A DNA stretch of 38,989 bases. Origin: Prevotella sp. (GTDB taxonomy: Bacteria; Bacteroidota; Bacteroidia; Bacteroidales; Bacteroidaceae). The position numbers and the translations under genes were made by a program. Shown one piece after another: positions 22,099 through 29,807 of this stretch (position 1 is the first letter of the stretch; the number at the start of each line of letters is the position of its first letter). Below the pieces are notes generated by a model. It did not search any database. It was not told where the DNA came from and worked only from the letters and a program-made list of their open reading frames with translations. The stretch is from positions 1-38,989 of the forward strand of contig JAFSYY010000116.1 of the NCBI GenBank assembly GCA_017455845.1. The letters are read 5' to 3'.

Positions 22099-22986
22099 TC
22101 CCAGGCATACCAGCACGCCATAGACAAAGATGTTGCGTGCCGTCTCTCCAAGGCATGCGTTCAGTTCCCTACCCTTCCAGATGCGCCTCATCTTCAGGAA
22201 AGTCACGACATGAAGCAGCAAATAGAGGAAAGGCAAGCCGAACGCCCACCACCTGCCGTTCAAGCCAAAGACCACACCCGAGAGACAGGCCGCGATGCCC
22301 ACACCCAGATAGACGGCCAGCGTGGCTTTCTCGCCAATGCGTACCACGAGCGTGTTCTTCCCTGCCGCCCTGTCGGTGTCGCGGTCGCGGAAGTTGTTCA
22401 CCAGCAGCAGGGCATCGATAACCAGGCCGCAGGCCAGCGAGGCTATGAGCACCTCCATGGTGACGGTATGCAACTGCACGTAATAGGTGATGCATACTGG
22501 CACCAGGCCGAAAAACACCAATACCAGCACATCGCCCAGGCCCATATAGGAAAGGTGTGTGGTGTAAAGGAAACAGAACACCACGCAGCACACACCGACA
22601 AGCAGCATCTCCAGCCCCCCAAACCATACCAGCGGCAGCCCCACCAAACAGGCCAGGCAGGTGGTCAGCGCTATGGCCTGCTTCATACGCTCGATGCTCA
22701 CCCACCCTTGCGTACAGGCACGCTCAGGCCCCAGCCGCGTCTCGCGGTCATCGGTACCCTTGGCATAGTCTACGAAGTCGTTGATCAGGTTGGCATCTAT
22801 CTGCATGATGAATGCGAAGAGCAGGCACAGCACAGCGGCCACCCATGAAAAGGGATGCCCGATATAGCCTGCCGCATCCTTCCAGGCCAGCGACAGTCCT
22901 ATGGCAACAGGCACGGCCGCCCCCGTCAGCGTTTTGGGCCTTGAAGCCAGCATCCAAGCCCTCAAAGAATCCTTTTTTACGTCCAT
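22081..22986 (-). CDS. menA: 1,4-dihydroxy-2-naphthoate polyprenyltransferase
   Basis: MenA attaches the prenyl tail to 1,4-dihydroxy-2-naphthoate in menaquinone synthesis, in the inner membrane. The 301-residue protein has multiple helices and both aspartate motifs of the UbiA superfamily: NDFVDYAKGTDDRETRLGP (first, about residues 67-85) and LLVNNFRDRDTDRAAGKNTL (second). The start ASRPKTLTGAAVPVAIG is typical of MenA. ATG at 22986 was chosen because it begins MDVKKDSLRAWMLASRPKTL and lies about 27 bases after its promoter; a start at 23073 would cross the divergent gene. It is divergent to the HD gene. Confidence 0.95.
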   Translation of the reverse strand: MDVKKDSLRAWMLASRPKTLTGAAVPVAIGLSLAWKDAAGYIGHPFSWVAAVLCLLFAFIMQIDANLINDFVDYAKGTDDRETRLGPERACTQGWVSIERMKQAIALTTCLACLVGLPLVWFGGLEMLLVGVCCVVFCFLYTTHLSYMGLGDVLVLVFFGLVPVCITYYVQLHTVTMEVLIASLACGLVIDALLLVNNFRDRDTDRAAGKNTLVVRIGEKATLAVYLGVGIAACLSGVVFGLNGRWWAFGLPFLYLLLHVVTFLKMRRIWKGRELNACLGETARNIFVYGVLVCLGLSQLF

Positions 22987-23008
22987 AACACATTTTTTTT
23001 CGAAAATA

Positions 23009-23040
23009 TTTGCAAAAGTAAATAATTTATCGTAATTTTG
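23009..23040 (+). promoter_or_regulatory. Promoter of the HD hydrolase gene (overlaps the menA promoter)
   Basis: TTTG at 23009-23012, 20 bases, then TAATTTTG at 23033-23040; the gene starts at 23060. The boxes directly abut those of the opposite-strand promoter. Confidence 0.7.
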
Positions 23041-23044
23041 CAAA
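23013..23044 (-). promoter_or_regulatory. Promoter of menA (overlaps the HD gene promoter)
   Basis: On the reverse strand TTTG (23044-23041), 20 bases, then TACTTTTG (23020-23013); menA starts at 22986. The same 36-base region thus holds two complete promoters in opposite directions. Confidence 0.7.
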
Positions 23045-23059
23045 ACAAACAAGGAAAAA

Positions 23060-23722
23060 ATGATAAAGAACACTGCCAGTCTTGACTTAGTAGAATTTAT
23101 TGAGACACAAATATTGCCTCAGTATGCCAACTTCGACAGTGCGCACAACCTGGTACACGTCACACGTGTCATCAAACGTGCCATGGAACTGGCGAGGCAG
23201 ACAGGAGCCGATATGAACATGGTGTACACTATCGCGGCCTATCACGATCTTGGCATGGCAGGGCCAAGGGCCGTGCACCATATCACTGGCGGAAAGATAC
23301 TGGCCACAGACGCCAGGCTGAAACGGTGGTTTTCAGCCGAACAGATCAACATCATGAAAGAGGCCGTAGAAGACCACAGGGCATCGGCATCAAGGGCACC
23401 GCGCAGCCTCTACGGAAAGATAGTGGCCGAGGCCGACCGCGACATAGTGCCGGAGGTGGTGTTCCAGCGTACCATACAATATGGCTTGGCCAACTATCCC
23501 GACATGGACAAGGAGCAGCACTGGCAGCGCTTCAAGGAGCACATGGACCGCAAATACTCGTCTGAAGGCTACATACGCCTCTGGATACCAGGATCGCCCA
23601 ACGAAGAGAAACTGAAGGAACTGCGCCGCATCATTGCCGACGAGCACCTGCTCCGCCAGCACTTCGACCACTTGTACCAGCAAGAGTCCGTGGCCAGCGG
23701 TTTCCCCGCTGGCAAAGCATAA
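23060..23722 (+). CDS. HD-domain phosphohydrolase
   Basis: A 220-residue cytosolic protein with the HD metal-binding pattern: H in AHNLVHVTRV (first His), HD in IAAYHDLGMAG, then EDHRAS (further His) and EADRDI (last Asp). Such proteins cleave phosphate esters of nucleotides or related compounds; the substrate cannot be told from sequence. The gene is divergent from menA and shares a promoter region; there is no sign that it belongs to menaquinone synthesis. Confidence 0.85.
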   Translation: MIKNTASLDLVEFIETQILPQYANFDSAHNLVHVTRVIKRAMELARQTGADMNMVYTIAAYHDLGMAGPRAVHHITGGKILATDARLKRWFSAEQINIMKEAVEDHRASASRAPRSLYGKIVAEADRDIVPEVVFQRTIQYGLANYPDMDKEQHWQRFKEHMDRKYSSEGYIRLWIPGSPNEEKLKELRRIIADEHLLRQHFDHLYQQESVASGFPAGKA

Positions 23723-23806
23723 GAACAATTAATAACGAAGCGGCATGCTTCAGGTTAATGGGATCTGCCTGACAGTGTCGTAAAATAAAAAACCACAGAC
23801 CCCACT

Positions 23807-25048
23807 ATGACTATTATGAGAAAGATTTCTTATCTGTTTGCAAGTTTGCTGTTCGCAGCAGGAACAACCGTGTTCACGGCCTGTACAAAAGACGACTGCT
23901 CGTGCGACGACGACAGTACGCTCGTAGCAGGCATCCCTTCCGACAAGGACGCAACGCCTAACCCTGTTGTAGACCAAGACGACATCAACACCGTGCTGCC
24001 AAACCTCAACTACACCGTCACCACAGAGAGCGGCCATTCCGTTATCCGTCTTGACTTCACCGGCGTGCGCGATCCTTACACCAAAGACTGGCTGAGACTC
24101 TATGGCACAGATTCCAACAAGCAGAACATCTGGATCTCCATCGACAACATTGCCAAGGGCTTCACCGTTGTCAACACCATCGATGAGGGCGGACAGAAAA
24201 AGTCGGCCGTAGACCTGGTGTTCCTCGTCGACAACTCCAGCAGTATGTCGGAAGAGGCCAACCGTATCTATAACGACATCGTGGAGTGGGCAGACGAACT
24301 GTCGCGTACCCTCGACATCCGTTTCGGCTGCATTGGCTACGGCGGCTTCGTCAGCGGTGCCATCAACCTCACCACTGCCACTCAACTGAGAAGTTGGCTG
24401 GAGGCAAAGGACTGGATGACCAATGTTGACGGCATCTGGCGCACCAGAGGTTTCGTCGGTTCTGATGCAGAAAGACTCTATCAGGCCTCTCTGAGCGGCT
24501 ACCGCGTAGTAGGCAGCAGTTATGTCTACACTGGCATCTATCATCCGGATGCTTCTGAGTGCGGTGTTGTAGGTCTGCGCTTTGCCAACGACCTGTTCAG
24601 TTGGCGTAGCGGTGCCAACAGGGTGTATGTCAACATCACCGACGAGCCCAACCAGCCCAACGGCAACAGTGATTACAGCACACAGTGGGTTAAGCAGTAT
24701 TGGACTGCCACACAGGGCACCATCCACACTGTCTATACGCAGAGATCATCGTGGGCTGAAACCTACATGAACTATGTTGACAATGACTATCCTTGGGACC
24801 TCTCCCTCTACACCGACGGCACCATGCTCTTCACCAACAGCAACTTCAGGGACAACGACGGCAACGACATCAGACTGAGCGACCTGCCCGTGAGCGGTGC
24901 TTTGCAGAACTCTTACATCATCCGCTTCACCAACGTAGAGTCCCTGTTCGACAACCAGTATCATCAGGTTCACATCACTGTGAGGTCCAACAGTGCTAAT
25001 GGTGAGATTATCGCCGACAAGACCTTCAGCGTTTTGTTCACCAAGTAA
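23807..25048 (+). CDS. VWA-domain lipoprotein
   Basis: The 413-residue product has a signal peptide and lipobox (FTAC, Cys about 26), followed by an acidic Cys/Asp-rich linker (DDCSCDDDSTLV). After a beta-rich region comes a von Willebrand A domain: DLVFLVDNSSSMSEEANRIY has the metal site DxSxS (Asp 142, Ser 144, Ser 146), and RVYVNITDEPNQPNG holds the second acidic site. The C-terminal segment (SYIIRFTNVESLFDNQYHQVHITVRSN) looks like an Ig-type beta domain. VWA domains bind proteins or surfaces. The gene stands alone, so its partner is unknown. ATG 23816 is an alternative start three codons in. Confidence 0.82.
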   Translation: MTIMRKISYLFASLLFAAGTTVFTACTKDDCSCDDDSTLVAGIPSDKDATPNPVVDQDDINTVLPNLNYTVTTESGHSVIRLDFTGVRDPYTKDWLRLYGTDSNKQNIWISIDNIAKGFTVVNTIDEGGQKKSAVDLVFLVDNSSSMSEEANRIYNDIVEWADELSRTLDIRFGCIGYGGFVSGAINLTTATQLRSWLEAKDWMTNVDGIWRTRGFVGSDAERLYQASLSGYRVVGSSYVYTGIYHPDASECGVVGLRFANDLFSWRSGANRVYVNITDEPNQPNGNSDYSTQWVKQYWTATQGTIHTVYTQRSSWAETYMNYVDNDYPWDLSLYTDGTMLFTNSNFRDNDGNDIRLSDLPVSGALQNSYIIRFTNVESLFDNQYHQVHITVRSNSANGEIIADKTFSVLFTK

Positions 25049-25052
25049 TCTG

Positions 25053-25074
25053 ACTCAACTTTCGCTAGTTGAGT
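25053..25074. terminator. Hairpin after the VWA gene
   Basis: ACTCAAC (25053-25059) pairs perfectly with GTTGAGT (25068-25074) around 8 bases, 4 bases after the stop codon. There is no T-run, so terminator function is only likely by position. Confidence 0.4.
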
Positions 25075-25082
25075 AAGATCCC

Positions 25083-25245
25083 TACCGCAAGCGGTCTTAC
25101 AAAAAACAAATAAAAACAAAAAAAACAAATAAAAAACCACCCCTAAGTAAAATATAATTGAAGTTGAAGATTGAAAATCTATTTTGGTGTTTTTATTTGT
25201 TTTTTTTGTTTTTATTTGTTTTTGATAAGACGCGTAGCGTTCCAA
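25083..25245. repeat. AT-rich palindromic element, copy 2 (inverted orientation)
   Basis: The order is reversed compared with copy 1: ACCGCAAGCGGT (25084-25095) comes first and GATAAGACGCGTAGCGTTCC last. The arms (25102-25137 and 25189-25223) match those of the other copies. The core is only 51 bases and shows no obvious similarity to cores 1 and 3. It separates the VWA gene from the guanine deaminase gene. Confidence 0.85.
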
Positions 25246-25305
25246 GAACTTAAGAACTGAATAAAGCAGGTTAAGGTGCGAAACTTGAATTACTTATTTT
25301 AAAAG

Positions 25306-25773
25306 ATGACAAACAAAGAATTAATGCGACGCGCCATAGAACTCTCAAAGCAGAGCGTAAGAAATGGCGGAGGCCCCTTCGGCGCCGTGATAGCACGCAA
25401 CGGCGAGATTGTTGCCGAAGGCTCCAATTGCGTCACCATCGACTGCGACCCTACGGCCCATGCCGAGGTGTCAACCATCCGCAAGGCCTGCAAGGCGCTG
25501 AACACCTTCGACCTCAGTGGCTGCGAGATATTCACCTCCTGCGAGCCATGCCCCATGTGCTTCGGAGCCATCTACTGGGCACATCTTGACAAGATCTACA
25601 TGGGCAACGACCGCAAGGATGCCGCCAGGATAGGCTTCGACGACGATTTTATCTATCAGGAGATAGCCCTTCCCGCCGACAAACGCAAGAAGCCCTCTGA
25701 AATACTCCTGCGCGAAGAAGCACTCGAGGCCTTCAAGATGTGGGACGAGAAGGAAGACAAGACAGAGTATTAA
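25306..25773 (+). CDS. guaD: Guanine deaminase (cytidine deaminase superfamily)
   Basis: It hydrolyses guanine to xanthine in purine salvage. The 155-residue protein has the zinc site of the cytidine deaminase superfamily: HAEV (His 52, catalytic Glu 54) and CEPCPMC (Cys 82, Cys 85). The surrounding residues fit guanine deaminases of the B. subtilis GuaD type rather than tRNA adenosine deaminases: GGGPFGAVIARNG, AHAEVSTIRKACK, CFGAIYWA and the C-terminal MGNDRKDAARIGFDDDFIYQE. The next gene starts 17 bases after the stop. Confidence 0.9.
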   Translation: MTNKELMRRAIELSKQSVRNGGGPFGAVIARNGEIVAEGSNCVTIDCDPTAHAEVSTIRKACKALNTFDLSGCEIFTSCEPCPMCFGAIYWAHLDKIYMGNDRKDAARIGFDDDFIYQEIALPADKRKKPSEILLREEALEAFKMWDEKEDKTEY

Positions 25774-25790
25774 CCTTGACATCGACAACG

Positions 25791-26555
25791 ATGGCCAATC
25801 AAGAAATACGTAAGCATAGGTTTTTAGAATATCTGGGACTCATCGTCATGATGCTGGCACTGGTCAGGTGCGCTTTTCCAGGCATTGCCACGCCAACCTC
25901 TGTGGCCAACAACGATGAATCGACAGCACATGAACTCACCAAGGCACCTTCAACAGCACAACACTATCTGGCAGACGGTGAACGGCCACATAGGATTATG
26001 AGCGTGCCCAGTTACCAGAAGGCTTTTCCCGACAGCAACAGCGTGCAACTGACTGCTGCCAACCGATGGGGAGTGAAGCCAGTGAAAAACCGCCAGGATG
26101 CCGAGAGCCGAATGAACGAACTGGTGTACATAGGCTGTTCACCTTATTATATTATAGACCCCCTGTACACCAGCATACCCTATCTGGTGCCGCGTGCCGC
26201 CATCCTGCTACAGGACATCGGACAGGCTTTCTTCGACAGCCTCCAGGTAAAAGGCGTGCCCCTGCACCGCTTCATCGTGACCAGCGTACTGCGCACAGAG
26301 GAGGATGTGGCTAAACTGCGACGCTACAATGGCAACGCCACAGAAAACTCGTGCCACCTGTATGGCACGACGGTAGACATCTGCTATAACCGCTATAAGA
26401 CGGTGGAAGACCCTGACGGCCCCCACCGCCGCGAGGTGCGCAACGACTCGCTGAAATTCATCCTGAGCGAGGTGCTCAACGACATGCGCCGCCAAAACCG
26501 CTGCTATATCAAATACGAGGTGAAGCAGGGCTGTTTCCACATGACGGTACGTTGA
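25791..26555 (+). CDS. DUF5715 exported protein, M15-like peptidase fold
   Basis: A 254-residue protein with an N-terminal membrane/signal segment (about residues 10-27, FLEYLGLIVMMLALVRCAF). The C-terminal half has the metal-site layout of D,D-/L,D-carboxypeptidases of the M15/VanY group: an Arg-containing strand (VTSVLRTEEDVAKLRRYN), SCHLYGTTVDI (His 189, Asp 196) and the last His in GCFHMTVR (His 250). This suggests peptidoglycan peptide trimming in the periplasm, or a non-catalytic relative. It follows guaD closely but no functional link is evident. ATG 25791 was chosen over 25740, which would overlap guaD. Confidence 0.75.
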   Translation: MANQEIRKHRFLEYLGLIVMMLALVRCAFPGIATPTSVANNDESTAHELTKAPSTAQHYLADGERPHRIMSVPSYQKAFPDSNSVQLTAANRWGVKPVKNRQDAESRMNELVYIGCSPYYIIDPLYTSIPYLVPRAAILLQDIGQAFFDSLQVKGVPLHRFIVTSVLRTEEDVAKLRRYNGNATENSCHLYGTTVDICYNRYKTVEDPDGPHRREVRNDSLKFILSEVLNDMRRQNRCYIKYEVKQGCFHMTVR

Positions 26556-26571
26556 AGGTTGAAGGTAAATC
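26551..26571. repeat. Short 7-base repeat at the DUF5715 stop codon
   Basis: GTTGAAG occurs twice, then GTAAATC. The first unit contains the TGA stop (26553-26555), as the first unit does at 6672. Confidence 0.5.
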
Positions 26572-26602
26572 AGCCATGCGGCATACTGATATGTTTTCGC
26601 TG

Positions 26603-26816
26603 CAAACTCGGTCTGTTTCATCCCTTTTGGAACGCTGCGCGTCTAATCAAAAACAAATAAAAACAAAAAAAACAAATAAAAACCGCCTTTCTTAGCACGT
26701 GTTTCGGAGGTACGGGGGTACGAGGGTGCCAGGATAGAAAATGTTTTTATTTGTTTTTTTTGTTTTTATTTGTTTTTTGAAAGACCGCTTGCGGTTAGAA
26801 AACCAGACCGGGTTAG
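26603..26816. repeat. AT-rich palindromic element, copy 3
   Basis: Same outer and inner order as copy 1: CAAACTCGGTC (26603-26613) against GACCGGGTTAG (26806-26816), TTTTGGAACGCTGCGCGTCT on the left and ACCGCTTGCGGT (26784-26795) on the right. Arms are 26649-26683 and 26743-26777. The 59-base core, when reverse-complemented, aligns with the GC-rich part of core 1 (TTCTATCCTGGCACCC, CGTACCCC, TGCTAAGAAAG). The core is therefore flipped relative to the ends. Confidence 0.85.
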
Positions 26817-26946
26817 CGGCATATTTAGGTTCATTTCAGACCACTGAGCAGTTACAAGCGAAAGGAAAAAAGTAAAAAAAACAAAAATAGACGCCTCTTC
26901 CTTTACTTTTTTACCCTTTTATCTTTTTACTTTTAATTATTTTTTG

Positions 26947-26954
26947 TACCTTTG
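26947..26954 (+). promoter_or_regulatory. -7 box of gyrA
   Basis: TACCTTTG matches TAnnTTTG; the region before it is T-rich without a clear TTTG at the right distance. It would start an unusually long leader of about 190 bases before the gyrA ATG. Confidence 0.55.
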
Positions 26955-27027
26955 TACGCTGATTGCAAAAAGGCAAAAACGCGCCAGCGGGCCTTAAAAC
27001 AGCCTTCAGCGCATTTTTCTGCTTTTT

Positions 27028-27145
27028 CCCCTGAGTCAGGGGAATGGGGTCTGAACAAGCGCAGACTCCTTGAGTAAAAAGGAATAATAGTTTATAAACT
27101 GGGAATGACAACGCTTGTTCAGACCCCATCCCCCTGACTTAGGGG
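27028..27145. repeat. 34-bp inverted repeat in the gyrA leader
   Basis: The left arm (27028-27061) begins CCCCTGAGTCAGGGG and ends ATGGGGTCTGAACAAGCG. The right arm (27112-27145) is its reverse complement at 32 of 34 positions. Fifty bases separate them, including the palindrome AGTTTATAAACT. Each arm also contains a smaller palindrome (CCCCTGAGTCAGGGG). The right arm ends 9 bases before the gyrA start codon. Confidence 0.85.
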
Positions 27146-27154
27146 GCTAAAGAG

Positions 27155-29716
27155 ATGGATCAGACGTTCGACAACGACAGAATTTTGAAGATTAACATCG
27201 AGGAAGAGATGAAATCGTCGTACATCGACTATTCGATGTCGGTGATTGTGGCCCGTGCCCTCCCTGATGTTCGTGATGGATTTAAACCCGTACATCGCCG
27301 TATTCTATATGGTATGATGGGCATCGGCAACACCAGCGACAAGCCGCATAAGAAGTGTGCACGCGTAGTGGGTGAGGTGCTTGGTAAGTACCACCCCCAC
27401 GGCGACTCCTCAGTATATGGTGCCCTGGTGCGCATGGGACAGGAGTGGAACATGCGCTACATGCTCGTAGACGGACAGGGAAACTTCGGCAGTGTTGACG
27501 GCGACTCGCCTGCTGCCATGCGTTACACGGAGTGCCGCCTCTCGAAGATGGGCGAGCATATCATGGACGACCTGGAGAAGGACACCGTGGATATGGACCC
27601 CAACTTCGACAACACACTGGTGGAGCCCAGCGTCATGCCAACGAAGGTGCCCAACCTGCTGGTGAACGGCGGCAACGGCATTGCCGTAGGTATGGCTACA
27701 AACATGCCTACACACAACCTGGGCGAGGTGATAGACGGCTGCTGCGCCTTCATCGACAATCCAGAGATAGACTGCGAGGGGCTGATGAAGTATATCCCAG
27801 GCCCCGACTTCCCCACAGGAGCCTATATCTACGGCTTGCAGGGCGTGAGGGATGCCTACGAGACTGGCCGCGGACGCATCGTGATGCGTGCCAAGGCAGA
27901 GATAGAGAGCGGCGATACGCATGATAAGATTGTGGTTACTGAGATTCCCTACGGCGTGAACAAGGCCGACCTGGTGACCTATATCGCCGACCTGGCCACG
28001 CAACACAAGATTGAGGGCATCTCGAACGTCAACGATGAGTCGGGTCGTCAGGGCATGCGCATCGTGGTCGACGTGAAGCGCGATGCCAACGCCAACGTGA
28101 TCCTGAACAAACTGTTCAAGATGACGGCCCTGCAGAGTTCGTTCTCAGTGAATAATATCGCACTGGTGCCCATCAAGACCGGCGACGGCACACGCCTGCG
28201 CCCGCGTCTGCTGTCGCTGCGCGAGTGCATCCGCTACTTCATTGACCATCGCCATGAGGTGACCATCCGACGCACACAGTACGACCTGAAGAAGGCACAG
28301 GAGCGTGCTCACATCCTGGAGGGATTGATCATCGCCGTGAACAATATCGACGAGGTGGTGCACATCATCAGACAGTCGGCCACACCTGCCGATGCCCAGC
28401 GCAATCTGGAAAAACGCTTCGAACTGGACGAGTTGCAGTCGAAAGCCATCGTAGACATGCGCCTGAGCCAGTTGACAGGCCTGCGCGTAGACCAACTGCA
28501 CCAGGAGTACGACGACCTGATGAAACTCATTGCCGACCTGGAGGAAATCCTGAACAACCCCGAGCGATGCAAGGAGGTGATGAAGCAGGACCTGCTGGAG
28601 GTGAAGGAGAAATACGGCGACGAGCGCAAGACGGAGATCATACCCTTCGACCATGAGTTCAATGCCGAAGACTTCTATCCCGACGACCCCGTGGTCATCA
28701 CCATCAGCCACATGGGCTATATCAAGCGCACGCCACTCTCTGAGTTCCATGCACAGAGCCGTGGCGGACTGGGAGCCAAGGGTGCCCGCCATCGTGACAA
28801 CGACTTCACAGAGTATATCTATCCCGCCACGATGCACAACACACTGCTCTTCTTCACCCAGAAGGGACGCTGCTACTGGCAGAAGTGCTACGAGATACCT
28901 GAGGGCGACCGCAACTCAAAGGGCCGCGCCATACAGAATATGCTCAACATCGAGCCCGACGACTCTATCAATGCCGTATTGCGCATCAAGAACTTCGGCG
29001 ACGACGACTTCCTCAAGTCACACTACGTGATGTTTGCCACCAAGCAGGGTATCATCAAGAAGACCTGCCTGTATGACTATAGAAACGTGCGGGCAGCAGG
29101 TGTACGTGCCATCAACATCAACGAGGGCGACGAGGTGGTAGGTGTACGCCTGACCAACGGCAAGAACGAGATCCTGCTGGCCAACCGCAACGGTCGTGCC
29201 GTGCGCTTCAACGAGAGCCAGGTACGCACCATGGGCCGCGTGTCTACAGGTGTCATCGGCATGCGACTCGACGGCGGCGACGACGAGGTGGTCGGCATGG
29301 TATGCGTCAACGACCCGCAGACGGAGACCATCATGGTGGTCAGCGAGAACGGCTATGGCAAGCGCACAGATATTGAAGACTATCGAAAGACCGCCAGAGG
29401 TGCCAAAGGCGTGAAGACGCTGGCTATCACTGAGAAGACAGGACGGCTGGTGGCCATCAAGGTGGTGACCGACGAGAACGACCTGATGATCATCAACAAG
29501 AGCGGCATACTCATCCGACTGAATGTCAGCGAGGTGCGCGTCATGGGACGTGCCACGCAGGGCGTGCGCCTGATCAACCTCACGAAGAAAAACGACACCA
29601 TTGCCAGCGTATGCAAGGTGCAGAAGGCTACAGAGGAAGAACTGGCCGAAAACCAAGACATAATAGAGAATCCTGTCAGTCAAGACAATTCAGAAGTAGA
29701 AACTAACGACTTCTAA
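27155..29716 (+). CDS. gyrA: DNA gyrase subunit A
   Basis: Together with GyrB it introduces negative supercoils into DNA. The 853-residue protein has the breakage-reunion domain from the start (EEEMKSSYIDYSMSVIVARALPDVRDGFKPVHRRIL), the catalytic Tyr in PAAMRYTE (Tyr 124), the coiled-coil region (LEKRFELDELQSKAIVDMRLSQLTGL) and the C-terminal beta-propeller with blades such as KTLAITEKTGRL and KSGILIRLNVSEVRVMGRATQGVRLI. A GyrA-box-like QSRGGLGAKG sits at about residue 533. The QRDR reads YHPHGDSSVYGALVRM, with Ser at the E. coli Ser83 position. The acidic tail is usual. The leader holds a long inverted repeat. Confidence 0.96.
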   Translation: MDQTFDNDRILKINIEEEMKSSYIDYSMSVIVARALPDVRDGFKPVHRRILYGMMGIGNTSDKPHKKCARVVGEVLGKYHPHGDSSVYGALVRMGQEWNMRYMLVDGQGNFGSVDGDSPAAMRYTECRLSKMGEHIMDDLEKDTVDMDPNFDNTLVEPSVMPTKVPNLLVNGGNGIAVGMATNMPTHNLGEVIDGCCAFIDNPEIDCEGLMKYIPGPDFPTGAYIYGLQGVRDAYETGRGRIVMRAKAEIESGDTHDKIVVTEIPYGVNKADLVTYIADLATQHKIEGISNVNDESGRQGMRIVVDVKRDANANVILNKLFKMTALQSSFSVNNIALVPIKTGDGTRLRPRLLSLRECIRYFIDHRHEVTIRRTQYDLKKAQERAHILEGLIIAVNNIDEVVHIIRQSATPADAQRNLEKRFELDELQSKAIVDMRLSQLTGLRVDQLHQEYDDLMKLIADLEEILNNPERCKEVMKQDLLEVKEKYGDERKTEIIPFDHEFNAEDFYPDDPVVITISHMGYIKRTPLSEFHAQSRGGLGAKGARHRDNDFTEYIYPATMHNTLLFFTQKGRCYWQKCYEIPEGDRNSKGRAIQNMLNIEPDDSINAVLRIKNFGDDDFLKSHYVMFATKQGIIKKTCLYDYRNVRAAGVRAININEGDEVVGVRLTNGKNEILLANRNGRAVRFNESQVRTMGRVSTGVIGMRLDGGDDEVVGMVCVNDPQTETIMVVSENGYGKRTDIEDYRKTARGAKGVKTLAITEKTGRLVAIKVVTDENDLMIINKSGILIRLNVSEVRVMGRATQGVRLINLTKKNDTIASVCKVQKATEEELAENQDIIENPVSQDNSEVETNDF

Positions 29717-29807
29717 CCCCGAAGGCCGATAACTCCTTCTAACTACTAAAGTTGAGCGAATGCGAAACTTAAATAGAATAACTGTTTAACTAATTATAAA
29801 AACGATT

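Noticed and set aside
26881..26945. T-rich stretch before gyrA considered as a further 7-base array
   Set aside because: The spacing of the CTTTTTAC-like units varies between 7 and 8 bases, so the period is not strict.
26911..27129. A 72-codon reverse frame in the gyrA leader
   Set aside because: It is made largely of the left and right arms of the inverted repeat and A-rich DNA, and has no promoter or homology pattern that I recognise.
27400..27440. Gly at the position of E. coli GyrA Asp87, considered as a quinolone-resistance change
   Set aside because: Residues other than Asp at this position are, as far as I recall, normal in Bacteroidetes GyrA, and the key Ser is kept; resistance cannot be claimed.
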